In this document: positions 17,806 through 26,642 of the stretch, one piece after another
How the letters are laid out: every line of letters begins with the position of its first letter
How positions within the stretch are numbered: position 1 is the first letter of the stretch
From: Glutamicibacter mishrai
GTDB lineage: Bacteria; Actinomycetota; Actinomycetes; Actinomycetales; Micrococcaceae
NCBI RefSeq assembly: GCF_012221945.1
Contig: NZ_CP032549.1
Span: forward strand, 124,001-188,000
Direction of reading: 5' to 3'
DNA: 64,000 bases
The notes under the pieces: generated by a model
The model's input: only the letters and a program-made list of their open reading frames with translations
What the model was told of the DNA's origin: nothing
The model's database searches: none
Translations under genes and position numbers: made by a program

Positions 17806-17816
17806 CGCTCACGGCG
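17806..17816 (-). promoter_or_regulatory. Putative ClgR operator upstream of clpP1P2
   Basis: CGCTCACGGCG fits the core of the actinobacterial ClgR motif (CGC-Y-N-A-N-R-GCG) exactly, inside TTTCGCTCACGGCGC. ClgR is the known activator of clpP1P2 and clpC in Corynebacterium and Streptomyces. No clgR gene is in the window. Confidence 0.55.
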
Positions 17817-17842
17817 CATGAGGCACGCCTGCAGCGAACAAA

Positions 17843-17884
17843 AATGGCCATTGGCCGCCTTTTTCAAGGCGGCCAATGGCCATT
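17843..17884 (-). terminator. Terminator after tig
   Basis: Perfect 19-bp inverted repeat (arms begin AATGGCCATTGGCCGCC) with a four-base loop, followed on the minus strand by TTTTTGTTC. It would stop trigger factor transcripts before clpP1. Confidence 0.93.
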
Positions 17885-17899
17885 CGAGTCTAGAAAAGA

Positions 17900-19231
17900 C
17901 TACTTAGCTTCTTCAGCTTCAACTTCAGCAGCTTCTTCTTCGCCTGCTGGCTTCACGAAGGAAGTCAGGTCAACAGCGGCACCGTTGGAATCGGTGACGG
18001 TTGCGAATTCAAGAACCTTTGCCAGTGCCTTGCGACGGCGAACCTCGCCCATGAGCATTGGAACCTGGCCTGCGCCGTCCAGCATCTGTGCGAACTGGTT
18101 TGGCTCCATGCCGTACTGGCCTGCAGTCTGAACGATGTAGTCGATCAGCTCGGACTGCTCAACGCCAACTTCCTCAGCGTCTGCAACGGCGTCCAGGATG
18201 ATTTCGTTCTTGAAGGCACGCTCAGTGTTCTCGCGAACCTCTGCACGGTGCTCTTCGGTATCGTGGCCATCTTCAGCGTCTGGAGCGTTGAAGTGCTGCT
18301 CGATCTGCTCGTCGATGACCGAAGCAGGAACTGGTACCTCGACCAGTTCAACCAGCTTGTCCAGAACCAATTCGCGGGCTTCTACGCCCTGCTCGACGAT
18401 CTTGCCCTCTGCAGCGTCCTTGGCCAGGTTTTCGCGCAGTTCAGCAATGGTGTCGAATTCCGAAGCAAGCTGAGCGAAGTCATCATTTGCTTCTGGCAGT
18501 TCACGCTGCTTGACAGCGTTGATGACAACCTTGACGGTTGCTGCCTTGCCGGCGTGCTCGCCGCCAGCCAGGGTGGTTTCGAAGGTTGCGTCTTCGCCAG
18601 CAGACAGGCCGGTAACAGCCTCGTCCATGCCCTCAAGCATGTTGCCGGAACCGATCTGGTAGGACAGGCCCTGAGCCGAGTCAACCTCTTCGCCCTCGAC
18701 CGAAGCGGTCAAGTCAATGGTAACGAAGGAATCTGCAGCTGCTGGAGCTTCAACTTCCTTCAGTGTGCCGAAGCGGCCACGCAGGTCGTCGAGAGCCTTC
18801 TCGATGTCCTCGTCAGCAACTTCCTTGGCTTCAACAGAAACCTCGAGGCCCTTGTAGTCCGGCAGTTCAACCTTCGGACGGATGTCAACTTCGAGGGTGA
18901 AGACCAGCTGGCCTTCGCCTTCCTTCTCGATCGAAGGCAGCTCGGTGATGTCGACCTCTGGGCGGGACAGTGGGGTGAGTTCGTTCTCGACCATTGCCTG
19001 CTGGTAGTACTCGTTCAGACCTTCGTTTACTGCGGTCTCGATGACGTAGCCACGGCCAACGCGCTGATCGATCAGGCGGGAAGGAACTTTGCCCTTGCGG
19101 AAGCCTGGGATCTGAATCTGCTGAGCGATGGTCTTGTACGCCTCATCGACGCGGGGCTTCAGTTCCTCGTAAGGAACTTCAACGGTCAGCTTAACCCGGG
19201 TCGGGTTGACGTTTTCGACGGCGCTCTTCAC
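17900..19231 (-). CDS. tig: Trigger factor, ribosome-associated chaperone
   Basis: Ribosome-bound peptidyl-prolyl isomerase/chaperone that receives nascent chains, 443 aa. The N-terminal ribosome-docking signature GFRKGKVP is at residues about 44-51. The FKBP-like middle domain is recognisable ([27 protein letters not shown]), and a long helical C-terminal domain ends in an acidic tail ([13 protein letters not shown]). The start is GTG with CAGGAG nine bases upstream; TAATAT further upstream may be the -10. The order tig-clpP1-clpP2-clpX is common in bacteria. Confidence 0.97.
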   Translation of the reverse strand: MKSAVENVNPTRVKLTVEVPYEELKPRVDEAYKTIAQQIQIPGFRKGKVPSRLIDQRVGRGYVIETAVNEGLNEYYQQAMVENELTPLSRPEVDITELPSIEKEGEGQLVFTLEVDIRPKVELPDYKGLEVSVEAKEVADEDIEKALDDLRGRFGTLKEVEAPAAADSFVTIDLTASVEGEEVDSAQGLSYQIGSGNMLEGMDEAVTGLSAGEDATFETTLAGGEHAGKAATVKVVINAVKQRELPEANDDFAQLASEFDTIAELRENLAKDAAEGKIVEQGVEARELVLDKLVELVEVPVPASVIDEQIEQHFNAPDAEDGHDTEEHRAEVRENTERAFKNEIILDAVADAEEVGVEQSELIDYIVQTAGQYGMEPNQFAQMLDGAGQVPMLMGEVRRRKALAKVLEFATVTDSNGAAVDLTSFVKPAGEEEAAEVEAEEAK

Positions 19232-19277
19232 AGCGTTGTACTCCTGAGTTGTTTAATATTAGGTCTAATCTGCAAAA

Positions 19278-19307
19278 AACCCCGCAACATGGTGGCGTTG
19301 CGGGGTT
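19278..19307 (-). terminator. Terminator after the tRNA-Pro cluster
   Basis: 11-bp perfect stem (AACCCCGCAAC and complement), eight-base loop, followed on the minus strand by TTTTTTG. It lies 11 bases after the last tRNA-Pro 3' end and before the tig promoter. Confidence 0.9.
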
Positions 19308-19318
19308 GTTCGACAGAG

Positions 19319-19393
19319 TCGGGGTGACAGGATTCGAACCTGCGACCTCACGCTCCCAAAGCGCGCGCTCTAGCCAAGCTGAGCTACACCCCG
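19319..19393 (-). tRNA. tRNA-Pro (UGG), copy 1
   Basis: Cloverleaf on the minus strand: acceptor CGGGGTG/CACCCCG, D-arm GCTC..GAGC, anticodon loop TTTGGGA with anticodon TGG, T-arm GCAGG-TTCGAAT-CCTGT, discriminator A. CCA is not encoded. A TAGACT at 19407-19412 may be its own -10. The 75 bases are identical to the two copies upstream. Confidence 0.95.
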
Positions 19394-19550
19394 ATTAGCA
19401 GTGAACAGTCTAACCCGAGTCATCCTGTATCCACTAATCGTTTGTGATGCTTACTAGTTACCTTTGACAGTTTTTAGTGATCACAAGATCTAAATAATAT
19501 TTAGCTCTCAATTTTCATGCCCGAGAATCCAAGGATTCCCTTGCATAAAG

Positions 19551-19625
19551 TCGGGGTGACAGGATTCGAACCTGCGACCTCACGCTCCCAAAGCGCGCGC
19601 TCTAGCCAAGCTGAGCTACACCCCG
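19551..19625 (-). tRNA. tRNA-Pro (UGG), copy 2
   Basis: Same 75-base sequence as copies 1 and 3, with anticodon TGG. TAGACA on the minus strand (19661-19666), preceded by GGT as in copy 1, may be a promoter -10. The flanks differ except for ATAAAG next to the 3' end, shared with copy 3. Confidence 0.95.
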
Positions 19626-19764
19626 ATTAGTCAGCCGCACTGAGCTTGCGCATCAGAGGATGTCTAACCGTTAGTTGATGAATCAGAAAATTTCTAAATC
19701 CCTGATTCAGCGAACCCAATTTCTCGGATTCAAAATATGGCTGAATTTCACTTCTTCCATAAAG

Positions 19765-19839
19765 TCGGGGTGACAGGATTCGAACCTGCGACCTCACGCT
19801 CCCAAAGCGCGCGCTCTAGCCAAGCTGAGCTACACCCCG
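19765..19839 (-). tRNA. tRNA-Pro (UGG), copy 3
   Basis: Identical to copies 1 and 2 and first in the direction of transcription. The upstream flank has no shared TAGAC element, so it may depend on a different promoter. Confidence 0.95.
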
Positions 19840-20268
19840 ATAAAGTTCGGAAAACCGTACTTCATCTGGACATTCCGTCCCGCGTTCAACCCGGGAATCA
19901 TTTGTTTCCCGTGCTGATCACAAGAAACTAAGTTACACGGGTTCGAACCAAAAGCAAAATCGAACCTCCACCATGTCGCGGCCCACAGAGGGCCAAATCC
20001 CTTGAATTTCCGGTAATCACAAGGTTGATTTGGGACGGCTTGCTGAGATAAGTGAGTTGAATAACAGGAACATTCCAGCCGCGGCCTCGAAATTGAACGC
20101 AGATTCCAAAAAGGTTTGAGTGCAACGAAGCGCACTGCCAGGCCCAAAGAACCTGCTACCACGGCGAGATTCCTTGGACGCGAATACCCGAAGCCCGCAA
20201 GTGATGTGCCGGCGCATTCGGCACTGCAGGTCGGCCCGTCACCAGATCCGATACTCCCACAAACAGCA
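19840..20268. other. Intergenic stretch of about 430 bases
   Basis: No supported gene was seen between tRNA-Pro copy 3 and the tRNA-Gly terminator. A T-loop-like GGTTCGAACC occurs near 19939 but has no surrounding cloverleaf. Confidence 0.5.
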
Positions 20269-20296
20269 AAAGACCCCGTATCTCTACGGGGTCTTT
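20269..20296 (-). terminator. Terminator after tRNA-Gly
   Basis: Perfect 12-bp stem (AAAGACCCCGTA and complement) with a four-base loop, located three bases from the encoded CCA end of tRNA-Gly. The minus strand continues TTGCTGTTT. Confidence 0.88.
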
Positions 20297-20299
20297 CTT

Positions 20300-20373
20300 T
20301 GGAGGGGATGACGGGAATCGAACCCGCGTAATCAGTTTGGAAGACTGAGGCTTTACCATTAAGCTACATCCCC
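20300..20373 (-). tRNA. tRNA-Gly (UCC)
   Basis: Minus-strand cloverleaf: acceptor GGGGATG/CATCCCC, D-arm region AGCTTAATGGTAAAGCC, anticodon TCC in TCTTCCAA, T-arm GCGGG-TTCGATT-CCCGT, discriminator T followed by an encoded CCA. Upstream TTGCAA-N18-TAGACT (about 20408-20437) is a plausible promoter, and a hairpin (20376-20397) lies directly 5' of the gene. Confidence 0.95.
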
Positions 20374-20375
20374 AT

Positions 20376-20397
20376 TTCGAAGCATCCGTGCTTCGAA
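20376..20397 (-). repeat. Hairpin directly upstream of tRNA-Gly
   Basis: Perfect inverted repeat TTCGAAGCA-TCCG-TGCTTCGAA. It could be a weak terminator for nei or a processing structure in the tRNA-Gly leader. Confidence 0.55.
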
Positions 20398-20568
20398 CAA
20401 GATCGAGTCTAGACCATAAAAGATGCGCTTTGCAAATCGGCCATTTCCAGTCTCACTTGGAGCCTCTTGAATAGCATCTAGATTGCGCAACTCAAAGCTA
20501 TACACGCCGTAGATATCGGAGGAAATGTATTCCTCTGCTCTCATTTGCGGCTTGCGCCCCTAACTCGC

Positions 20569-21528
20569 CTATTTTGCGCGCGGCCTCTTCTGGCATCTCG
20601 GGCACCAATAAAGTTTTCTTGCCGCAACTTCGGCCAAAGATATTTTTCCTGCGCAACGACGGCACCCCATTCCTTGGCGCTGATAAACGTAATACGCGTT
20701 GTCTGGCCATAGCGGCAGCCCTGGCTCCCTGTCTTCCGGCCGAGTAGTGATGATTTTTCCGTCACGAACTCCGTCTTCCATGACAGAAACAATGTCCAAC
20801 CAGAGTTGTCGAACTTTTCGTGCCGATAGTTGATTGGCAGGAAGTTCAGGCGAGATTTTATTGCGGAACAGCGCTTCGGCACGATAGATGTTGCCAACAC
20901 CGCTGATCACATTTTGATTCATCAACGTAATCCCAATGGCAGCCTTGGTACGGGAAAGATTCTTATGGAACTCCTTGTACCCGGCTTCTACTGTGGCAGC
21001 ACCAGAACCAGAGTCCACGTTGGACTTGATGGCTTCAAAGGCTTGCGCAGCGCTCGCCAATGGATCTGGTCCTAATTTACCGAGATGTATTTGCACCTGG
21101 CTGTAGTCCAGCACTTCGCAGGCGGTGGGGCCGCGCAAATCGGCCCAACCATGTTCTGAAACTATGCGGGCACGAACGGCACCAACTGGATCCGGCGGAC
21201 CTGCGTACACCTCATGCTCTGCTTCACCAGCTACTTCTCGTTCACCGATCTTGCGCGGGGCGCCGATTGACGAGGCGCCAGAAAAATGCTGGTCTCCCCC
21301 AAAACTGAATGCGCCGTAAAGCCCAAGATGCACACGGAGGTACAAATCGTTGGAGAACCGGCAAAAAAGCTGCTTGCCCTTGGCGAAGGCCTGCTCAAGT
21401 TGCTGCCCATCAATACGAGCAGCGTCAGCATTGAACCGGCCCTGCGGCGATGTGACTTGTACCGTTTGCCCGCCAAAGACATCGTCGATTTGGCGGGCCA
21501 AACGGTGAAGGGAATGTCCTTCTGGCAC
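20569..21528 (-). CDS. Fpg/Nei-family DNA glycosylase (endonuclease VIII-like)
   Basis: Base-excision repair enzyme removing oxidised pyrimidines or purines and nicking the abasic strand. It has 319 aa from a GTG start giving Pro2-Glu3 (PEGHSLHRLA), the catalytic N-terminus of this family. The helix-2-turn-helix is LMNQNVISGVGNIYRAEALFRNKISPEL, and the C-terminal zinc finger is C-R-R-C followed by C-P-R-C. PEGH and context match mycobacterial Nei2. An extra polar stretch (about residues 78-115, GASSIGAPRKIGEREVAGEAEHEVYAGPP) makes it longer than usual. It starts two bases after the rpiB stop. Confidence 0.92.
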   Translation of the reverse strand: MPEGHSLHRLARQIDDVFGGQTVQVTSPQGRFNADAARIDGQQLEQAFAKGKQLFCRFSNDLYLRVHLGLYGAFSFGGDQHFSGASSIGAPRKIGEREVAGEAEHEVYAGPPDPVGAVRARIVSEHGWADLRGPTACEVLDYSQVQIHLGKLGPDPLASAAQAFEAIKSNVDSGSGAATVEAGYKEFHKNLSRTKAAIGITLMNQNVISGVGNIYRAEALFRNKISPELPANQLSARKVRQLWLDIVSVMEDGVRDGKIITTRPEDREPGLPLWPDNAYYVYQRQGMGCRRCAGKISLAEVAARKLYWCPRCQKRPRAK

Positions 21529-21530
21529 GA

Positions 21531-22004
21531 CTAGTCGATAACCTCGCCAGTGGTTTCGTAAGATGCGATCTTCCCAATGCGACGAACGTGGCGCTCCGCT
21601 TCGCTGAATGGTTCAGCCAGGAAGGCTTCGATGAGCTCCGCGGCTTCCTCAACCGAGTGCTGGCGACCGCCCACGGCGATGACATTGGCATCATTGTGCT
21701 CACGAGCAAGCTTCGCAGTATCGAGGTTCCAAGCAAGTGCAGCACGAATGCCTTCGACCTTATTGGCGGCAATCTGCTCGCCGTTACCCGAACCGCCAAG
21801 AACAATACCCAGCGAGTCCAGGCCTGCGCGCTGATCTTCAACTACAGCCTTGGCTGCATTGATGCAGAATGCAGGGTAGTCATCTTCCGGATCGTAGGCC
21901 TTCGGACCATGGTTGATCATTTCGTAGCCCTTGGCGGTCAGGTGCCTCACCAAGTAGTCACTCAGTTCAAGTCCGGCATGGTCAGTGGCGATATGCACGC
22001 GCAT
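21531..22004 (-). CDS. rpiB: Ribose-5-phosphate isomerase B
   Basis: Interconverts ribose-5-phosphate and ribulose-5-phosphate, 157 aa. Family segments are HIATDHAG at the N-terminus and LGGSGNGEQIAANKVEGIRAAL. The catalytic cysteine of E. coli RpiB is absent from the GGSGNG loop, as in M. tuberculosis RpiB, where a glutamate (GNGE) acts instead. ATG at 22004 gives the usual N-terminus; GAGG lies upstream. Next to nei, two bases apart, exactly as rpiB-nei2 in mycobacteria. It complements the pentose phosphate operon at 52-60 kb. Confidence 0.95.
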   Translation of the reverse strand: MRVHIATDHAGLELSDYLVRHLTAKGYEMINHGPKAYDPEDDYPAFCINAAKAVVEDQRAGLDSLGIVLGGSGNGEQIAANKVEGIRAALAWNLDTAKLAREHNDANVIAVGGRQHSVEEAAELIEAFLAEPFSEAERHVRRIGKIASYETTGEVID

Positions 22005-22291
22005 AATCTGTAGCCTCATTTATCTGGGAGGGGTCAAATACTTCCTCATCTAGCTTAGCGATTTCGGCTGACTCAGTTGCCATAAAGCGCTCCGCTGGCC
22101 GCATTTTTACGTCTAAACCCCCGCGCGGTTGACCCAAAGCGCCTTGTTTTCGGCCGAAATCCGAAAATTGAGTAAATTGAACTCTGAGATGACTTGCTTT
22201 ACACCCCGTTGCCAGTGACACAATATACAAATATTCAATATCCGTTTCATAACTGCCGCGGATGTACACCTCATGAAGAACTGGAGACCCC

Positions 22292-24832
22292 ATGCCAGGA
22301 ATGAACCTCACTCGTGCCGAGGCTTCGACTCGCGCAGAACTGCTCAATGTCGACAGCTATGAGGTGAGTCTGGACCTTACTCGGGGCGAACGTGTCTTCA
22401 CGTCGAAAACCACAGTGCGGTTCACCGCTGCCGAGGGTTCTTCCACGTTCATCGATGCTGTAACTGATACGGTCCGCTCCATCAATCTCAATGGCGTGGA
22501 ACTCGATCCAGCAGAGGTATCGGACGGCATTCGCATCCAGTTGCCGAATCTGGCAGCCGAGAACGTCCTGACCATCGATGCCGACGCGCTCTACATGAAC
22601 ACCGGCGAAGGCCTCCACCGGTTTGTAGACCCAGTCGATCAAGAGGTCTACCTCTACACCCAGTTTGAAGTCGCTGACTGCCGCCGCATGTTCGCAGTGT
22701 TCGAGCAGCCGGACCTCAAGGCGACTTTCCAGTTCACTGTTACCGCGCCAAAATACTGGAACGTCATCTCCAATGCTCCTACCCCTGAACCCGACGAACA
22801 CGGCGAGGCAGCGACGTGGATCTTTGCCCCCACCCAGCGCATCTCCTGCTACATCACAGCATTGATTGCAGGACCCTACCAAGTCGCCCGTGACTCACTC
22901 GTGTCCTCCAGCGGCCGCACCGTCGAATTGGGTGTCTTTGCACGAGCTTCGATGATGGAATACCTGGACGTCGAAAACATCGTGACGATTACCCGCCAGG
23001 GATTCGAGTTCTACGAGAAGAACTTCGGCACTCCTTACCCATTCGAGAAGTACGACCAGCTCTTCGTCCCAGAATTTAACGCCGGGGCCATGGAGAACGC
23101 TGGCGCTGTGACATTCCTCGAAGAATACGTGTTCCGTTCCCGTCCAACCGGTGCCATGGTCGAACGCCGCGCCATCACCGTTCTGCACGAACTGGCACAT
23201 ATGTGGTTCGGCGACCTGGTCACCATGAAGTGGTGGAACGACCTGTGGCTCAACGAATCATTCGCTGAGTTCATGTCCACCCTGGCCGCAGCCCAGAACA
23301 CCGAATTCACCAGCGCCTGGACAACCTTCAACACGCTTGAGAAAAACTGGGCCTACCGCCAGGACCAGCTCCCGTCGACTCACCCCATCGTTGCCCCGAT
23401 CAATGATCTCGAAGACGTCGAGGTCAACTTCGATGGCATTACCTACGCCAAGGGCGCCAGCGTGCTCCGGCAGCTGGTTGCATTCGTTGGCCAGGAAGAA
23501 TTCATGGCCGGCGTGCGCGAATACTTTGCCAAGCACGCCTGGTCCAACACCGAGCTTCCGGACTTGCTCAGTGAATTGGAAGCTGCCAGCGGACGTGATC
23601 TTAGCGATTGGGGCGCGCAGTGGCTTGAGACTGCCGGCGTCAATACCCTTAAGGCGGAGATCGACACGGACGCATCGGGAACCATCACCTCATTCACCAT
23701 CCGCCAGACAGCGGTTGATGAATACCCGACGATTCGCCAGCATCGCCTTGCCGTAGGCTTCTACAGCCTCGATGAAGCAGGAACGCTGAAGCGCGTGCAT
23801 CGCGAGGAGCTGGATATCTCGGGCGAGGCGACTGCAGTGGATTCCTTGGCAGGCCTACAGCGCCCAGACCTCGTCTTGCTCAATGACGACGATTTGACCT
23901 ATGCCAAGATCCGCTTGGATGAACTCTCCCTGGCAACCGCCACCGAGCACCTCAAGGACTTCGAGGATTCCCTGCCTCGAACCTTGGTTTGGTCGGCTGC
24001 CTGGGACTCCGTGCGCGACGCCGAAGCACCAGCCAGCGTCTATGTTCAGCTGCTCTTGAACAACATCGGCCACGAGGTCGACTCGACCGTCATCATGGTC
24101 CTGCTTCGCCAGCTCAACACCTCGCTGGATAATTACGTTGCTTCCGAGCACAGCACCGATCTGTCAGTCCAGGCAGCGGACCGGCTTTGGCAATTGGCCA
24201 ACGAGGCTCAGGCCGGTTCCGATGCCCAGCTGCAGCTGGCTAAGGCTTTCGCTCATCGTTCACGCACCGCAGAGCAGCTTGATCTTGTCCAGGCGCTTTT
24301 TGACGGTACGCAGTCTCTGGACGGACTGGCCATCGACACCGACCTTCGTTGGTCATTGGTAATTGCGCTCAGCGCCGGCGGTCGCCTGACGGATGAACAA
24401 ATCGATGCCGTGTTGAAGAAGGACGACACCGCAAAGGGCAAGGCTTCCTGGTACACCGCTCGCGCCTCGCGGCCCACCCGTGCTGCCAAGGACGAGGCCT
24501 TTGAAGCAGCCACGGCCGCTACCCTGTCCAATGACCAGCAGAGCGCAATCATTGCCGGTTTCAACAACGTGCACGACGCATCGCTGATCGCCGATTACAC
24601 CGAAAAGTACTTCGGGCTGCTCATCAAGTCGTGGGAGACCTTCTCCCACGAAATGGCTAAGCAGATTGTGCTCGGCTTCTACCCGAGTTCCCAGGTCTCC
24701 CAGCAGACCTTGGACCAGACCGAGGCATTCCTTGGATCACTCGGTGAGAAGCACCCGGCGCTTCGTCGCTTGTTGACCGAATCGGCAGCTGACGTCCGAC
24801 GTGCGCTGGCGGCACGAGGTGCGGATGCCTAG
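22292..24832 (+). CDS. pepN: Aminopeptidase N (M1 family)
   Basis: Cytosolic zinc metallopeptidase removing N-terminal residues from peptides, 846 aa. The substrate-recognition GAMEN motif (NAGAMENAGAVTF) precedes HELAHMWFGDLVTMKWWNDLWLNESFAEF, which supplies HExxH and the third zinc ligand Glu. The long alpha-helical ERAP1-like C-terminal domain is present. Good start context (CTGGAGACCCC ATG). It is divergent from rpiB, with 287 bases between start codons. It could finish degradation of Clp products, a role inferred only from family and neighbourhood. Confidence 0.96.
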   Translation: MPGMNLTRAEASTRAELLNVDSYEVSLDLTRGERVFTSKTTVRFTAAEGSSTFIDAVTDTVRSINLNGVELDPAEVSDGIRIQLPNLAAENVLTIDADALYMNTGEGLHRFVDPVDQEVYLYTQFEVADCRRMFAVFEQPDLKATFQFTVTAPKYWNVISNAPTPEPDEHGEAATWIFAPTQRISCYITALIAGPYQVARDSLVSSSGRTVELGVFARASMMEYLDVENIVTITRQGFEFYEKNFGTPYPFEKYDQLFVPEFNAGAMENAGAVTFLEEYVFRSRPTGAMVERRAITVLHELAHMWFGDLVTMKWWNDLWLNESFAEFMSTLAAAQNTEFTSAWTTFNTLEKNWAYRQDQLPSTHPIVAPINDLEDVEVNFDGITYAKGASVLRQLVAFVGQEEFMAGVREYFAKHAWSNTELPDLLSELEAASGRDLSDWGAQWLETAGVNTLKAEIDTDASGTITSFTIRQTAVDEYPTIRQHRLAVGFYSLDEAGTLKRVHREELDISGEATAVDSLAGLQRPDLVLLNDDDLTYAKIRLDELSLATATEHLKDFEDSLPRTLVWSAAWDSVRDAEAPASVYVQLLLNNIGHEVDSTVIMVLLRQLNTSLDNYVASEHSTDLSVQAADRLWQLANEAQAGSDAQLQLAKAFAHRSRTAEQLDLVQALFDGTQSLDGLAIDTDLRWSLVIALSAGGRLTDEQIDAVLKKDDTAKGKASWYTARASRPTRAAKDEAFEAATAATLSNDQQSAIIAGFNNVHDASLIADYTEKYFGLLIKSWETFSHEMAKQIVLGFYPSSQVSQQTLDQTEAFLGSLGEKHPALRRLLTESAADVRRALAARGADA

Positions 24833-24863
24833 TCCAAGGTCATAGCCGATACGGCGAACATTG

Positions 24864-24902
24864 GGGTGCACCCGGGCGCAGATCACTGTTCCGGGTGCAC
24901 CC
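24864..24902 (+). terminator. Hairpin after pepN
   Basis: Perfect 12-bp repeat GGGTGCACCCGG and complement with a 15-base loop, 31 bases after the pepN stop. Only a weak T-rich tail follows. Confidence 0.6.
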
Positions 24903-24931
24903 TAATGGTTTAAAGATGCAAGAATGAAGCT

Positions 24932-25426
24932 ATGAATCTGTCGCGGCATGAGTATCACATCAGTTTGGAGTGGACAGGCAACCGGGGCACCGGGACCGAC
25001 AGCTACCGTGGTTACGGCCGGGACCACGTGGTGCGTTCCGCTGGATTGCCGGACCTGCCGGGTACCGCCGATCCCACCTTCCATGGCGACAAAGATCGCT
25101 GGAACCCGGAGCAGCTATTGCTTGCGGCTCTGAGCCAATGCCACATGTTGTCTTATCTGCACCTGGCGGTGAACCATGGAGTCGCAGTAACCGGCTACCG
25201 TGATTCGGCCAATGGCCTGCTCCGGCTCAACCGCGACAACAGCGGAGAGTTCGTTCAGGCGGTACTGCATCCTTCGGTAAGCCTGGCAGACGAAATGCAA
25301 CGCGAACTTGCCGATTCGCTTCATTCACAAGCGAACAAAATATGCTTCATCGCCAGATCCGTGAACTTCCCAGTCCTTCATGAACCTGTCCTTCCGAATC
25401 ATTCCCGAGGAAACAATAATGAGTGA
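24932..25426 (+). CDS. OsmC-family peroxiredoxin-like protein
   Basis: OsmC/Ohr-type protein of 164 aa, a family of thiol-dependent hydroperoxide reductases. The two redox cysteines are recognisable: the first in LLAALSQCHMLSYL and the second in KICFIARSVNFPV. The N-terminal HEYHISLEWTGNRGTGT fits OsmC strands. The last eight bases overlap the hemoglobin start, so the pair is probably translationally coupled and may work together in handling peroxides or reactive nitrogen species. The substrate is not known. Confidence 0.88.
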   Translation: MNLSRHEYHISLEWTGNRGTGTDSYRGYGRDHVVRSAGLPDLPGTADPTFHGDKDRWNPEQLLLAALSQCHMLSYLHLAVNHGVAVTGYRDSANGLLRLNRDNSGEFVQAVLHPSVSLADEMQRELADSLHSQANKICFIARSVNFPVLHEPVLPNHSRGNNNE

Positions 25427-25919
25427 ACACCCGCAGATCCCGCATAGCGTCAAGCAGGATCCGTTCAGCAAGCCTCTCGTCCTGGGCCCATCCAGCCAAG
25501 AATTCCTGGATCTTGCCAACGAGCCGGTCGATGCATCGCAGTACCCGGGGACTTTCTACCACGAGGTTGGCGGCCGTGAAGTCTTCGCCAAGCTGACCAA
25601 GAACTTTTATGATTCAGTCGCCGAAGACCAGGATTTTCGCGCCATGTACCCGGAGAAGGACCTTCATCCGGCACAAGTCCGGCTGCAGCTATTTCTCGAA
25701 CAGTACTGGGGCGGGCCAACCACTTATTCAGAGCATCGCGGCCATCCCAGGCTGCGGATGCGGCACGGTAATTTCACCGTGAATTCGCACTACCGCGACG
25801 TATGGCTTGGCCACATGAACAAGGCCATCGATCAGCTTGAGCTTCCGCCGCTGCAGGCCGAAACCCTCAGGGATTATTTCGAGCGTGCGGCTCATTCCAT
25901 GCTCAATACTCCCGATTAA
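25419..25919 (+). CDS. Group II truncated hemoglobin (GlbO-like)
   Basis: Heme-binding truncated globin, 166 aa, of the trHbO class. The family motif YWGGP, the proximal histidine region RHGNFTV and the tryptophan in RDVWLGHMNKA are all present. A disordered-looking 45-residue N-terminus precedes the globin fold, longer than in the M. tuberculosis protein. The ATG at 25419 has GAGG nine bases upstream. Likely roles are oxygen or peroxide/NO chemistry. pepN with a nearby glbO is also the mycobacterial order. A strong terminator follows. Confidence 0.92.
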   Translation: MSEHPQIPHSVKQDPFSKPLVLGPSSQEFLDLANEPVDASQYPGTFYHEVGGREVFAKLTKNFYDSVAEDQDFRAMYPEKDLHPAQVRLQLFLEQYWGGPTTYSEHRGHPRLRMRHGNFTVNSHYRDVWLGHMNKAIDQLELPPLQAETLRDYFERAAHSMLNTPD

Positions 25920-25933
25920 TCACGCCATAACGC

Positions 25934-25972
25934 GATTGGCTGGAACCTCAAGAGGTTCCAGCCAATCAGTTT
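25934..25972 (+). terminator. Terminator after the hemoglobin gene
   Basis: Perfect 15-bp repeat (GATTGGCTGGAACCT and complement), CAAG loop, followed by AGTTTT. It can also serve the convergent minus-strand gene. Confidence 0.9.
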
Positions 25973-25982
25973 TAAGTGGTCA

Positions 25983-26642
25983 TTACCCGAGCAATGAGGA
26001 TTGTCTCAGAAGCGCATGGCCCCGGCCATTACTAACCCGGTGCCACGAACCCTGCTTGAGAATCCTGCTTTCGCCGTCATGGGCCAAGAACCCGAGGGCA
26101 TGCATGGCAAAAGCTGCACCCATGGGCAACGCAGGGGTCTGATTGTCCATCGTCGAGGACCAAATGCGCTGACGGATCTGCGAGATAACTGGTTTTCCAG
26201 GATTCTCCGGCAAAGCCTGGGCAACCGCATCGATGCCTGTCTGTGCTGCCGATGACAACGCCCGGTCCGAAATAATGCCCGCTTCTTCCCATCCGGACAA
26301 TGGGACAGAAATGCCAGCCCAGCGTGCAGTAGCTTCTACCGGCGGCAGCGTGAATTCAACAGAGGACTCCCCCATGCGGGCCAAGCGATCCTGGATTGAC
26401 GACAACGAGTAGCTCGCATTAACTTCTGCAGGCTTGGCAAGGCGATGCACCCTCATGCCCAGTATCGTGTATTGTCCTTGCCCGAGTTCGGCTGGCACTA
26501 ATACCGGTACATAAACAGCTAATGCTGTCCCCCTAGCAACAAAGAGTGCAGCATCATCTTCTATAGTTTTTGCCCGGCTAATGAAGTTCGCAAGATCACT
26601 TACGGAATTAGCATCGTCAAAAATCAGTACATCGCTCGCCAT
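25983..26642 (-). CDS. Hypothetical protein
   Basis: A 219-aa frame ending close to the terminator shared with the hemoglobin gene. It has no membrane segment or signal peptide and no motif I can name; sequences such as GQGQYTILGMRVHRLAKPAEVNASYSL suggest a mixed alpha/beta soluble protein. Codon use and length make it a probable real gene. The ribosome-binding site before ATG 26642 is weak. It is conserved-looking among Micrococcales from general impression only. No function is proposed. Confidence 0.7.
   Translation of the reverse strand: MASDVLIFDDANSVSDLANFISRAKTIEDDAALFVARGTALAVYVPVLVPAELGQGQYTILGMRVHRLAKPAEVNASYSLSSIQDRLARMGESSVEFTLPPVEATARWAGISVPLSGWEEAGIISDRALSSAAQTGIDAVAQALPENPGKPVISQIRQRIWSSTMDNQTPALPMGAAFAMHALGFLAHDGESRILKQGSWHRVSNGRGHALLRQSSLLG

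Noticed and set aside
19319..19839. Regularly spaced direct repeats suggesting a CRISPR array
   Set aside because: The repeat unit is a complete tRNA-Pro, 75 bases long, and only three copies occur.
19930..19950. Degenerate fourth tRNA near GGTTCGAACC
   Set aside because: Only the T-loop-like motif is present; no acceptor, D or anticodon stems can be drawn.
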